The notes beneath the pieces are model-generated. The model did no database searches, was not told the DNA's origin, and worked only from the letters and a program-made list of their open reading frames with translations. Of a DNA stretch of 64,000 bases, positions 55,867-64,000 are shown piece after piece. The DNA lies in assembly GCF_011612265.2 (NCBI RefSeq), contig NZ_CP050134.2, positions 2,294,001-2,358,000 of the forward strand, given 5' to 3'. A program made the position numbers and the translations under genes. This stretch comes from Corynebacterium matruchotii. Lineage in GTDB: Bacteria; Actinomycetota; Actinomycetes; Mycobacteriales; Mycobacteriaceae. The first letter of the stretch is position 1. Every line of letters starts with the position of its first letter.

Positions 55867-56930
55867 TGCTTAATCCAGGCGACCACAGCGTCAATGAGCT
55901 CATCTTTGGAGCCGTGTTCAGCATCTTTGAAAAGGTTTTGGACTTCTGCTGCCGTACCAGCAACAAATTCCACCCCATCAAAATTGCCCCGGTCAAAAGC
56001 CCGTGCAGCGGTATACTGCCGATCCAGTTCCTCCAATGTTGGCTTCAAATACCCGCCTTCTTTCCGGTCTGGCTGGACCGGTGCTTCGAAATCATAGGCG
56101 CTACGGTAGCGTTGCTCTTCAGCCAGAACCAGGGCAGGCTGCACGAAAGGCGCCGTGGAATGCTGTTTACCTCGGGGAAGCCCATAGATGATAGCGTCGA
56201 CAAGCAATCGTAGGCTTTCATCGCTATCGGGGGAATCAAAACCGGTCCAGGACCTCCGCAACTGTTGTTTATCAATAGTCACGGTGCGATAGAACACCCC
56301 GGTCGTGTACTGGGCCACGCCAAGATAGGTTGCGCCAGTATCACGATTGGCTTCTTTAATATCATCAATGGTGGAGAAATAGTCCGTAGCGATAGCAACC
56401 GCATGCGTGGTGACCGCGGGCGAAACACTCAGCGCCGCCTCCGTACCCTTTTGCGGCGCGGCAGCAAACATGCGACCGAAAGAAGCAATGGCGAGGGAGC
56501 CTGTTTTGTAGTCTTGCAGGAAATCACCGTCAGCATCTTCTAGAATTTGTGCTGCTGCTGTCTCCAACTCTTCACTACTCAACCAAATGGACCGATCGGA
56601 TTCTTTACCCTTCTCTGGATCGGATTCCTTTGCCTTGGTGAGCTTACCAAGTAGGGTTTTAGCTTTCTTGCGCAACGCTTTTTCATCAGCATCGGGATTA
56701 ATAGCAAGCGCCCGATCCACCACATCAGCATCCAACTGTCCGGAACGCACAGATGTTACCAGCGAATTCGCCTCGTATTTCGTGCGGATCCCCTTTTTGA
56801 TAGATTGCGAGCTCAGTAACGCCGCTAAATACCCACCACGACGAACGTGCTTGGGCGTGCCGGTGTCATCACGGTTCAGATTGGAGTAGGGAACCGAGGC
56901 AATAATATGCAGGGTTAGATGGTGGGACAT
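55863..56930 (-). CDS. cas7e: Cas7e, Cascade backbone subunit (CasC/Cse4)
   Basis: 355 residues. Starts HLTLHIIASVPYSNLNRDDTGTPKHVRRGG, the usual Cas7e opening, and contains the DIKEANRDTGATYLGVAQYTTGVFYR region. Six copies should line the crRNA spacer. AAAGGAGG precedes the ATG, 12 bp after cse2. Confidence 0.96.
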   Translation of the reverse strand: MSHHLTLHIIASVPYSNLNRDDTGTPKHVRRGGYLAALLSSQSIKKGIRTKYEANSLVTSVRSGQLDADVVDRALAINPDADEKALRKKAKTLLGKLTKAKESDPEKGKESDRSIWLSSEELETAAAQILEDADGDFLQDYKTGSLAIASFGRMFAAAPQKGTEAALSVSPAVTTHAVAIATDYFSTIDDIKEANRDTGATYLGVAQYTTGVFYRTVTIDKQQLRRSWTGFDSPDSDESLRLLVDAIIYGLPRGKQHSTAPFVQPALVLAEEQRYRSAYDFEAPVQPDRKEGGYLKPTLEELDRQYTAARAFDRGNFDGVEFVAGTAAEVQNLFKDAEHGSKDELIDAVVAWIKQ

Positions 56931-56942
56931 GAGTTTCCTCCT

Positions 56943-57509
56943 TTAATTGGTAGTGACGGGGTTCGATGCGCCGTAGAAATCTCGCAAGATTTGCAGGCGA
57001 CGGTTCAGGGAATCATTGTTGTAGCCATTCCCCCAGTACCAAAAGGTTTTAAACAATTGAATAAAATCAACTCTTTGGGTAAAGCTATTACTCTGGGCGT
57101 ACTGCAGAATCCGCCGGATTGTAGTGATGGCTTCCTCTACGTCCTGGGTATGCAAATACTCCAGGCGAGAAGCGATCATGCCATCCACCGAATCATCATC
57201 ACCGATCTTCCGAGCAAGATGATTTGCCCAGACGCCAAACCGCAACGGCGACGCATCATCCGAATCAGCACCTAGATCAGCATATTCCGCAATCATGGCG
57301 GCGCAGCGCAACGCAACCATACGCTCCCGTGGCGAAGCATTACCAAGATCTGGCAACACATAGGGATAAGCCCGATATTCCGTGGTGATGGACATTCCAG
57401 AGCGAAGCGCAGCTATTTCCCTTATCGCCTGGGAATCCCGCGATTCCTGTTTCCGCTTTGCCTGACGAATAATGTGTTGCACGAAGTGATAAATATTGAG
57501 CTCTGACAT
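56943..57509 (-). CDS. cse2: Cse2 (CasB), Cascade small subunit
   Basis: 188 residues, all-helical and basic as expected. AALRSGMSITTEYRAYPYVLPDL near residue 30 and a C-terminal RRLQILRDFYG match Cse2 proteins. It stabilises the displaced strand and the crRNA-target hybrid. The start overlaps the cse1 stop by 1 bp. Confidence 0.93.
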   Translation of the reverse strand: MSELNIYHFVQHIIRQAKRKQESRDSQAIREIAALRSGMSITTEYRAYPYVLPDLGNASPRERMVALRCAAMIAEYADLGADSDDASPLRFGVWANHLARKIGDDDSVDGMIASRLEYLHTQDVEEAITTIRRILQYAQSNSFTQRVDFIQLFKTFWYWGNGYNNDSLNRRLQILRDFYGASNPVTTN

Positions 57510-59059
57510 TACTGACCTTTCTTATCCTTGAGTAGTGCATAAAGGAAGCGTATTGTCCGCTCTTTGACATTGATATTTCGCTTAGGATTCTGTAGCAAAT
57601 ACGGATCAATAACTGCATCAAGTGCGGCAATGGTGGCGGCTACCCCTTTTTCATACAGCTCCACCACATTAAAATCCGCCGCTTGTGCGGTACTAATCAC
57701 TTCCTCGTACACGGGAGTGATACGGCGCCAAAACTCCGCTTCCATCATGGGTCGGAGATCTGCGAGATCATCAAAGGTGGGATGGTCCTTATCGCTTTGC
57801 CTGCGAAATGGTGCGCAAACCCGCTGTTTGAGGGTATCGATAAACTCCGCCTGGCCAATGATCCTGGCCTGCACCTCTGGATCCTGGTCAAGACACCACA
57901 GCGATGATGCAGTATTGGTGGTCACCGATTCCCGAATAACCGGCGTCGAGGCGTTACCGCCAATCTGATGCCGCGCAAATAACAGCTTGTCATGCTTAAA
58001 ATTAGGGGCTGCTACCCGCCCCGCCATGAGGCTATCAAGCTTGGAAATAGTCCCCTCCCGAGCCCATTCCACAGCGAGCTGAATGAGATCCTTGCTGAGA
58101 TCCAATCGCTTTGCCTTGGGATCATTCGTTTTGGAATCCCGTATGTACAGGTAGAAAGGGTCTTCCGTATCCCGCTGCTTAAACCAGGCTTTATAAGACT
58201 CCTTAGCATCCTTATCGCCATAGGGGCTCCACACTTTAGAGAATGATCCCAAATATTGTGGGGGTACCCCGCCGACCCCCACGCCGACTAGCTCTCTGCC
58301 CTCCCAATAACCGCTCACACCATTAGGCATCCAAGAAGCCTGCCACAACGGATGCATGCCGGTATCAGTTTTCGACTGCTCCCCCATTGGATCTGCCCAG
58401 GCAGGCATGCCGGATCCAGCCACCCAAGTTGCTGGAATGGAACATAGCAGACTATCCCACAAATTTTTCGACTGCACCATCACTTCGGTCGCAGTATTTC
58501 CGGCACCAAGAAATCGGATTCCCGGGGAACCATTCTGGCATTTACGGTTCTCAAACTTATTATTTCCAGCCGAAGAATACATGCTGAAAATCAGTATTTG
58601 CCGCATGGCCTCCTCGGCCGAAAGGGTTACAGGCTTGTGTTTATCACGATCCCAATAGGCCTGCGAATTATCCCCCGGAGCCGTGGGCGATAGCTTAGAG
58701 GTAGGCTGTTTTCCCCTGCCAACCACCCCTTTTGAATCCGGGATTTGGAAAAAATTCTGTTTACCGCCATAAAGCGGCCGATCCGCTTCCAGCTCCGCCA
58801 AAGTTTCCACAATAAGCCCATCCGGCAACGGCTTCTTTCTATGTTTCCGGTGAAGAGAATCATCCTTCTGCAGCATACGGGCACCAATATGCGAAAGAAG
58901 CCGAATAATCGACATGAATTCCATGCCGGAAACATCAAGGTTTAGTCGGAAATCTGGGTCAGTTGCATGCTTGAGAACCTCTTCAACCGTCATATCGACA
59001 GGCTCATCTCGTAAAAAAGTCCTAATAAATTTTACCTCCGTGAGCGGCATAGGACCCAT
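57509..59059 (-). CDS. cse1: Cse1 (CasA), Cascade large subunit
   Basis: 516 residues from the ATG at 59059, which has AGGAG 6 nt upstream. Recognisable Cse1 regions: MRQILIFSMYSSAGNNKFENRK, SMLCS-like LLCSIPATW, and a C-terminal four-helix bundle. It recognises the PAM and recruits Cas3. First gene of the minus-strand operon, divergent from cas6e. Confidence 0.93.
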   Translation of the reverse strand: MGPMPLTEVKFIRTFLRDEPVDMTVEEVLKHATDPDFRLNLDVSGMEFMSIIRLLSHIGARMLQKDDSLHRKHRKKPLPDGLIVETLAELEADRPLYGGKQNFFQIPDSKGVVGRGKQPTSKLSPTAPGDNSQAYWDRDKHKPVTLSAEEAMRQILIFSMYSSAGNNKFENRKCQNGSPGIRFLGAGNTATEVMVQSKNLWDSLLCSIPATWVAGSGMPAWADPMGEQSKTDTGMHPLWQASWMPNGVSGYWEGRELVGVGVGGVPPQYLGSFSKVWSPYGDKDAKESYKAWFKQRDTEDPFYLYIRDSKTNDPKAKRLDLSKDLIQLAVEWAREGTISKLDSLMAGRVAAPNFKHDKLLFARHQIGGNASTPVIRESVTTNTASSLWCLDQDPEVQARIIGQAEFIDTLKQRVCAPFRRQSDKDHPTFDDLADLRPMMEAEFWRRITPVYEEVISTAQAADFNVVELYEKGVAATIAALDAVIDPYLLQNPKRNINVKERTIRFLYALLKDKKGQ

Positions 59060-59213
59060 GGACAACTCCTCAATACCAAAAATTAAATAATTCTATCCTT
59101 AACGTTAACCGTCTGATACACTGCTAGTCAAGAGAAAATTGCACAGAGGTATTTACCCCCGTTGACATCATTTCTTTCCAAGCCCCAGTGCGAGATAAGG
59201 AGATGCATCTCAC
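59060..59213. promoter_or_regulatory. Divergent promoter region of the two cas operons
   Basis: 154-bp AT-rich gap. It contains the palindrome TTAACGTTAA (about 59099-59108), with TAGAAT on the minus strand and TACACT on the plus strand close on each side. The arrangement suits a shared operator that controls both cas operons. Exact -35 boxes are not clear. Confidence 0.45.
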
Positions 59214-59876
59214 ATGTCATTTATGACTTATTTGACCAAGTTTCCGGTCCATGTTGCCCTAGCGCGAAAACCGGAAAAGACCCAACGGTGGCGAGTGGAT
59301 GATCCCGAGTTTCGGCACCGGGCAGTGATGGGACTATTCCCGGATTTTGAGGATAATCAAGCGCGCTCCAGAAATAATATTCTCTTCCGATATGAATTCA
59401 TACCAGGTCAAGCACCATATTTCCTGGTGCAATCGGATTGCGATGTGGTCGCACCAGACTTGGAAGGGGTGATAGAAACGAAACAGGTGGAATACCCTTC
59501 GTACGAAAATGGAACTCCCATAATCTTCCGGCTAGCACTGAATACGGTTACCCGACGCACCATCGAAACGAACGGTAGAAAACGAGAAGTTATCACCCCT
59601 GTTGCACTACAGCCGCTCGATGCGGAAACCGGATTAAATCCGGCAGAAAAGCATGTAGCATATAAACTATCCACAGCATTGCAAGGGATAGAATTCCTCA
59701 ATCATAATAGGCAAGTATTACAAGTCCCTAAGGTTTCCAGGGCTCTGCAAATTGATACTTTCGATTGCATGGGGGTAGTGACCAACAGCCAAGCATTGGA
59801 ACACATCATGCATGCCGGCATAGGCCGCGCAAAAGCCTATGGTTGCGGACTCCTCACCGCGAGAAGGGCCGCATAA
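59214..59876 (+). CDS. cas6e: Cas6e, CRISPR RNA endonuclease (CasE)
   Basis: 220 residues. Candidate catalytic His in FRHRAVMGLFPD (about residue 35) and the C-terminal glycine-rich loop GIGRAKAYGCGLLTARR mark Cas6e. It cuts the repeat stem to release crRNAs and stays in Cascade. AAGGAGA lies about 12 nt before the ATG; a second ATG three codons in is possible. Unusually it is transcribed with cas3-cas1-cas2 and not with the other Cascade genes. Confidence 0.95.
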   Translation: MSFMTYLTKFPVHVALARKPEKTQRWRVDDPEFRHRAVMGLFPDFEDNQARSRNNILFRYEFIPGQAPYFLVQSDCDVVAPDLEGVIETKQVEYPSYENGTPIIFRLALNTVTRRTIETNGRKREVITPVALQPLDAETGLNPAEKHVAYKLSTALQGIEFLNHNRQVLQVPKVSRALQIDTFDCMGVVTNSQALEHIMHAGIGRAKAYGCGLLTARRAA

Positions 59877-62560
59877 TGTCGCCGCTGGGTGTGGATATGA
59901 ATGTGGTGTGGGCCAAAGAGCGAGGGCTCGAAACACCCTACCCACTGCTAGGGCACCTATTAGACACCAGCGCAGTTATGGGTGAGCTGTATCATCGCTG
60001 GTTGCGTCCGGGGTTACGCTCCCTGCTTATCGACGAGCTAGGGGAACACGTCGACAAGCTCTTAATGCTCGTGGCGGGCCTGCATGACATTGGGAAAGCC
60101 AATCCACATTTCCAGCAACAAAACAAGCAACAGGGGGAGACTTTTACGGCGATTCGGGAAAACCTCCGGCGGCACGGACTTACGGTGAGCCCGGATTACA
60201 TGAGCTATTTCTCGGAAACACGAGCTATGCGACGGCATGAGAATCATTCCGCAATCATCCTGGATGAAGATATCGAAACCGATATGGATGCAGCGGATTC
60301 TTGGCTAGCGCTGGCGTTGGTGGGGCATCACGGAAAATTTGCCGCGTTTAATCCCACGAGAGCAACCGATCTCAAGATCACTAAGATCAAACAAATTTTC
60401 GACACTACCCCGTGGGGTAAGATTCATAAAGCCCTCATAGCGCAGGTGGAACTCGGGGTAGGGATGAGTCGAGATGAACTCCCCGATCACGTCTCCCCCA
60501 CCGTGACAGTGCTCATCTCTGGCCTTGTCGTGCTGGCCGACCGCATCGCCTCACAATTGGACTGGACGCAAACCGCGCAACGCGAGATGGACGAGGGGAT
60601 CATTAGCCTGGCGGACCCGAAACAGTGGGTGACGCATCGGGCGGCGGAGTCGGTGGAGATCATCAAGAAAACCGTGGGACTTTACCAGAATTGGTCCACG
60701 CGGGAGGCCGCACGCGCAGACATTCTCGACGGCTTCCCGCCCCGCTTTGCGCAGGCAGCGGCGCTGGAGCAGGGTGACGGGCTGTGGAACGTCATGGCGG
60801 CCACGGGTTCCGGCAAGACCGAGGCGGCGCTGCTGCGCCACGCTACCCGGAACGAGCGCCTGATTTTCCTGCTCCCCACCCAGGCCACCACAAACGCCAT
60901 CATGCGTCGAGTGCAGAAAGCTTTTAAGGGCACCACCAATGTCGCATCGTTGGCTCATGGTTTAGCAATCACGGAAGATTTCTATTCCCAGAACATTTCG
61001 GTGTCCGACGTGATGGTGGGAGATAATTATCAAGATAACGGCGGCCTGTTCCCCACCGAGTTTGTGAAGTCCGGGGCCTCGCGGCTCCTGGCGCCGGTCT
61101 GCGTTGGCACCGTTGACCAGGCGATTCTAGGATCGCTGCCTACCAAGTTTAATCACCTGCGGCTCCTGGCCCTCGCCAATGCTCATGTGGTCATTGACGA
61201 GGTGCACACCCTGGATGCCTACCAATCCGAGCTGCTCGAAGACTTGCTGCACTGGTGGGCGGCCACCCACACCCCCATTACTTTCCTCACCGCAACTATG
61301 CCGGCGTGGCAGCAGGAAAAATTCAAGCAGGCCTACAGCAAGCACGACAGCGACCCGGCGCGCTTCCCCAGCTTCACCACGTGGCTTCCCCGGTCGGGGG
61401 ACGAGATCGACTCGGACCCGGCCACGGACGCGCCTCCCGTGGTAATACCGACGGAGCCTTACACCATTGATCTCACTGTTGATCCGGTTCCTTATGACCA
61501 GTTAGTAGACAGCCATATCCGGTGGATTCAGGCCCAACGCCAGGCGTATCCGCAGGCTCGCATCGGAATAATTTGCAACACTGTGGACCGGGCGCAGGCA
61601 ATCGTGCAGGCATTCGATCATGAGAAACCGGTGTTGTTGCATTCGCGCATGACCGCCGAGCATCGGCGACGGAACGCCGAGGAACTCGAACAAAGTATCG
61701 GTAAGAATGGCGAGGCAACGACCGTGCTTGTGGTTGGGACTCAGGCGATAGAGGCGTCGCTGGATATCGACCTTGATGCGCTCCGCACCGAGCTTTGCCC
61801 GGCGGAGTCGCTCATTCAACGGGCCGGGCGGCTTTGGCGCCGCGATGATGTAGCCCGGGCGGATCGGGTGCCTGGGTTGGCGCATAAAACCATTTCCATT
61901 GCCGCCATCGATAATCCTAAGGAGTGGCAGACCAAGCCGTATTTCGCGGCGCAACTCGACCGGGTGGCCCATTGGATTGCTGCGCTTGATGAGGTTGATG
62001 GGAAGAAGCCGCTGCGCTTCCCCGACCAAATCCAGGATTTTATCAATCAATCGTCCATGGGGCTCACCGAACTGTTTACCACCCTGAACGACGACGAAGA
62101 CGATAATGCGAGCGGCATGGACGAGATCGCCGAGCTTATCCACAAGATCAACGCCGGTAATAACGCTCGCATTGATTTCTCCACGGTGCTTGCCGACGAT
62201 GCAACAAACACCGATTTTTTCACCATCACTCATAAAGATGAGCTCGCCGAAACCGCCACCCGACTCATCGACCGGATCACCATTCCCGCAATCCTGCACG
62301 ACCCAACAGGGACGATTCCCGGCGCCTGGACGGGAAGCATTGCGGACCTCAACAGCATCAAATGGCATGATACCGAAGCCATTCGGGAGGCGCTGCGGGC
62401 GGTCGTGGAAATCCCGGACACCAGCAGCTATAAGGCGATGACCAGCGAGGCCACAGACATTACCAGTAATTCATCCATCCTATGCCGCTACAAGGTGGTA
62501 GAAAATGCCAACAGGTTCTACGATCAGCGGCTTGGGCTCATACCCATTAAGGAGAGCTGA
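59876..62560 (+). CDS. cas3: Cas3, nuclease-helicase
   Basis: 894 residues from the ATG at 59876, which overlaps the cas6e stop (TAATG). HD nuclease domain first: LLGHLLDTS and LHDIGKANPHF (about residue 70). Then the SF2 helicase: AATGSGKTEAAL at about 308, VVIDEVHTLD at about 440, GTQAIEASLDIDLD and QRAGRLWRR near 640-650. It is recruited by Cse1 to degrade target DNA. Two GTCGNNAAGC words occur close together near its 5' end (60025-60059). It overlaps cas1 by 1 bp. Confidence 0.97.
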   Translation: MSPLGVDMNVVWAKERGLETPYPLLGHLLDTSAVMGELYHRWLRPGLRSLLIDELGEHVDKLLMLVAGLHDIGKANPHFQQQNKQQGETFTAIRENLRRHGLTVSPDYMSYFSETRAMRRHENHSAIILDEDIETDMDAADSWLALALVGHHGKFAAFNPTRATDLKITKIKQIFDTTPWGKIHKALIAQVELGVGMSRDELPDHVSPTVTVLISGLVVLADRIASQLDWTQTAQREMDEGIISLADPKQWVTHRAAESVEIIKKTVGLYQNWSTREAARADILDGFPPRFAQAAALEQGDGLWNVMAATGSGKTEAALLRHATRNERLIFLLPTQATTNAIMRRVQKAFKGTTNVASLAHGLAITEDFYSQNISVSDVMVGDNYQDNGGLFPTEFVKSGASRLLAPVCVGTVDQAILGSLPTKFNHLRLLALANAHVVIDEVHTLDAYQSELLEDLLHWWAATHTPITFLTATMPAWQQEKFKQAYSKHDSDPARFPSFTTWLPRSGDEIDSDPATDAPPVVIPTEPYTIDLTVDPVPYDQLVDSHIRWIQAQRQAYPQARIGIICNTVDRAQAIVQAFDHEKPVLLHSRMTAEHRRRNAEELEQSIGKNGEATTVLVVGTQAIEASLDIDLDALRTELCPAESLIQRAGRLWRRDDVARADRVPGLAHKTISIAAIDNPKEWQTKPYFAAQLDRVAHWIAALDEVDGKKPLRFPDQIQDFINQSSMGLTELFTTLNDDEDDNASGMDEIAELIHKINAGNNARIDFSTVLADDATNTDFFTITHKDELAETATRLIDRITIPAILHDPTGTIPGAWTGSIADLNSIKWHDTEAIREALRAVVEIPDTSSYKAMTSEATDITSNSSILCRYKVVENANRFYDQRLGLIPIKES

Positions 62561-63495
62561 TGGCCTATTCCGAGGAAGCCCTAGCGTTTTCAACAATCCC
62601 GACAAAAGACCAGGTGCGGTTGGAGGATCGGGTTTCGTACCTTTACCTGGAGTATTGTCAGGTTCGGCAGGATCGCACGGGTGTTATTGCACGTCAACGT
62701 GGGGATTATCCCAGTGATTCCCCTAAGCGGATTCGTATCCAGCTTCCGGTGGCTGGGTTGGGGGTGTTGATGTTGGGTCCGGGAACCAGCATTAGTCAAC
62801 CTGCGGCAACGTCGTGTGCCCGGGCCGGCACAGCAATTTTGTATTGTGGTGGCGGTGGGGTTCCAGCTTATAGCTTGGCGACGCCGCTCACGTCGTCGGC
62901 CCGGTGGGCAATCGCCCAGGCACGGCTGGTGGCTAATGAGGCTCACCAGCGGAAGGCCGCCGTCATTCTTTATCGGAAACAGTTGGGCATTGAGGTCATG
63001 CCTAATAATGCGTCCATAGCCACCATGCGGGGGCTTGAGGGGCGGCTTATGCGCCAAACCTATAAGCAGGTGGCTGCCCGCTATAAGGTCAAGGATTTCA
63101 AGCGCAACACCGAGTCGCCGGATCCGATCAATCAGTCTCTCAATCTGGCGAATTCTATTCTTTATGGTTGTGCAGCGGCTGCTTGTTCCGCAATTGGTGT
63201 GAATCCCGCCTTGGGGATCATTCACCGGGGTGATATTCGTTCGTTGCTTTTTGACCTGGCCGATATGTATAAGCCGGATATATCGATTCCTTTGGCGTTT
63301 AAGCATGCTCGTTCGGATAACTATGCGACACTGGTCCGTAGTGATCTGCGGAAACTTATTGTGAAGAACAAGATTCTTGAAGAGATGCTCCAGATTCTCA
63401 TGACGATTTTGACCCCCTACCTTCCGGCGCGGAATGATGACCGGCTTATTGGTGGTCGTAATCGTGAGGTTGCTGGGCATACCCAGTATGCCTAG
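62560..63495 (+). CDS. cas1: Cas1, spacer-integration nuclease
   Basis: 311 residues. Metal-binding residues are present: Glu in MRGLEGRLMRQTYK, His in LGIIHRGD and Asp in LLFDLADMYKP. The start overlaps the cas3 stop (TGATG). It forms the adaptation complex with Cas2. Confidence 0.97.
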   Translation: MAYSEEALAFSTIPTKDQVRLEDRVSYLYLEYCQVRQDRTGVIARQRGDYPSDSPKRIRIQLPVAGLGVLMLGPGTSISQPAATSCARAGTAILYCGGGGVPAYSLATPLTSSARWAIAQARLVANEAHQRKAAVILYRKQLGIEVMPNNASIATMRGLEGRLMRQTYKQVAARYKVKDFKRNTESPDPINQSLNLANSILYGCAAAACSAIGVNPALGIIHRGDIRSLLFDLADMYKPDISIPLAFKHARSDNYATLVRSDLRKLIVKNKILEEMLQILMTILTPYLPARNDDRLIGGRNREVAGHTQYA

Positions 63496-63515
63496 TCGCA
63501 GGTTAGGGGAATGTG

Positions 63516-63845
63516 ATGTTTGCTGTTATTAGTTGTACGGCGATTCCCGATCATGTGCGGGGGTTTCTCACTCGGTTCTTTTCCGAGGTGTCGACTGGGT
63601 TATATGTGGGGATTGTTTCCCCAGTGGTGCTTGATAATCTTTGGGCCCGGATTGATGGGACTATCACAATGGGTTCGTTCACGTTGGTGCATAGTTGCCA
63701 TGAGCGGGAGCAGGGTTTCAATATTCGGATGACGGGTCCGCAGTCGCGTCCGCTGTTTGATATGGATGGGTTGTTATTGACTTCGCGGGTTCCACAGGAT
63801 GATGAGCCGGAGTTAGACGAGGAAGACACGGAGGATGCGGCGTAG
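63516..63845 (+). CDS. cas2: Cas2e, adaptation subunit
   Basis: 109 residues from the ATG at 63516 with AGGGGA upstream. Starts MFAVISCTAIPDHVRGFLTRF and includes LWARIDGTITMGSFTLVHSCHEREQGFNIRM, typical of type I-E Cas2. The C-terminus is an acidic tail (DDEPELDEEDTEDAA). Last gene of the plus-strand cas operon. Confidence 0.95.
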   Translation: MFAVISCTAIPDHVRGFLTRFFSEVSTGLYVGIVSPVVLDNLWARIDGTITMGSFTLVHSCHEREQGFNIRMTGPQSRPLFDMDGLLLTSRVPQDDEPELDEEDTEDAA

Positions 63846-63894
63846 CATCGGGCCCGGCGGGGTGCTTTAGGCGTCGTAAAGCGGGAAACAGAGA

Positions 63895-63931
63895 AACCCG
63901 CCCCACCACGGTTACCCAGGTGGGGCGGGTT
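63895..63931 (-). terminator. Terminator of the gene entering from the right
   Basis: AACCCGCCCCACC (63895-63907) pairs with GGTGGGGCGGGTT (63919-63931). A T-rich run follows on the minus strand (TTTCTCTGTTTCC). It may also end cas2 transcription from the other side. A GTCGTAAAGC word lies at 63873-63882. Confidence 0.75.
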
Positions 63932-63963
63932 ATGCAGACCAGAAATTGCGGATTCTTGGCTGA

Positions 63964-64000
63964 CTACATGTCGAATGCTTCGTCCAGCGGGACGGAGGCA
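63964..64000 (-). CDS. 3' end of a gene on the minus strand (partial)
   Basis: The last codons read ASVPLDEAFDM followed by TAG at 63966-63964. The terminator 33 bp downstream supports a real gene ending here. Too little is present to name it. Confidence 0.4.
   Translation of the reverse strand, partial: ASVPLDEAFDM

Overview
The window reads as chromosome of a Corynebacterium-like actinobacterium. The EF-Tu, EF-G, S7 and S12 proteins, a MusEFG/MusK-type maltodextrin importer, several apparently leaderless genes with TANNNT -10 boxes, and moderately high GC all fit this. The species cannot be named from sequence alone. I saw no rRNA, tRNA or insertion sequence, but no covariance search was possible.

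Layout. 1-4.9 kb: three tandem paralogous family-5 solute-binding lipoproteins with no permease or ATPase beside them. 4.9-10.6 kb: a small conserved-looking gene divergent from a DHA3-type MFS pump, a DUF421 membrane protein, an unknown protein, a GT-C-like membrane protein and an M48 protease. 11.3-17.4 kb: a Dyp-type peroxidase, then the str operon rpsL-rpsG-fusA-tuf on the minus strand. 17.6-25.9 kb: a TraX-like membrane protein, the maltodextrin transporter genes musEFG, a DUF559-type nuclease-fold protein and a GH13 glucosidase. The transporter ATPase musK and a type I pullulanase lie at 34-37 kb, so import and breakdown of alpha-glucans is spread over four transcription units.

26.1-30.4 kb: an unusual five-gene cluster made of a 34-residue ORF, an internally deleted GT4 glycosyltransferase, two coupled APH-fold proteins lacking the usual catalytic residues, and an intact UDP-glucose dehydrogenase-type enzyme. 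30.4-44.5 kb: two NarL-type two-component systems, a DHA2 drug pump preceded by a CsoR-type operator-like palindrome, an ABC-2 exporter, a DUF1707 protein, a CHAP hydrolase and a pair of paralogous membrane proteins. 45-47.4 kb: anaerobic ribonucleotide reductase nrdD-nrdG behind a candidate NrdR box pair.

47.8-63.9 kb: a complete type I-E CRISPR-Cas locus. It has two arrays (14 and 51 repeats) with near-identical leaders on their left sides, separated by galE and an MFS gene. Next come a 53-residue membrane-protein ORF, a minus-strand Cascade operon (cse1-cse2-cas7e-cas5e) and a divergent plus-strand operon (cas6e-cas3-cas1-cas2). Two spacers, one per array, differ at four positions that are all synonymous in one reading frame, which points to independent targeting of the same protein in diverged phages.

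Two genome-scale signals stand out beyond the genes. One is a word, GTCGNNAAGC, found about 38 times on both strands against about 2 expected by chance; it sometimes forms the two arms of a transcription terminator, as DNA uptake sequences do in other bacteria. The other is a family of 11 long inverted-repeat elements with arms TAAGCTGGGGACC/GGTCCCCAGCTTA, arranged as tandem units of about 140-177 bp in four intergenic clusters. I do not recognise either one.
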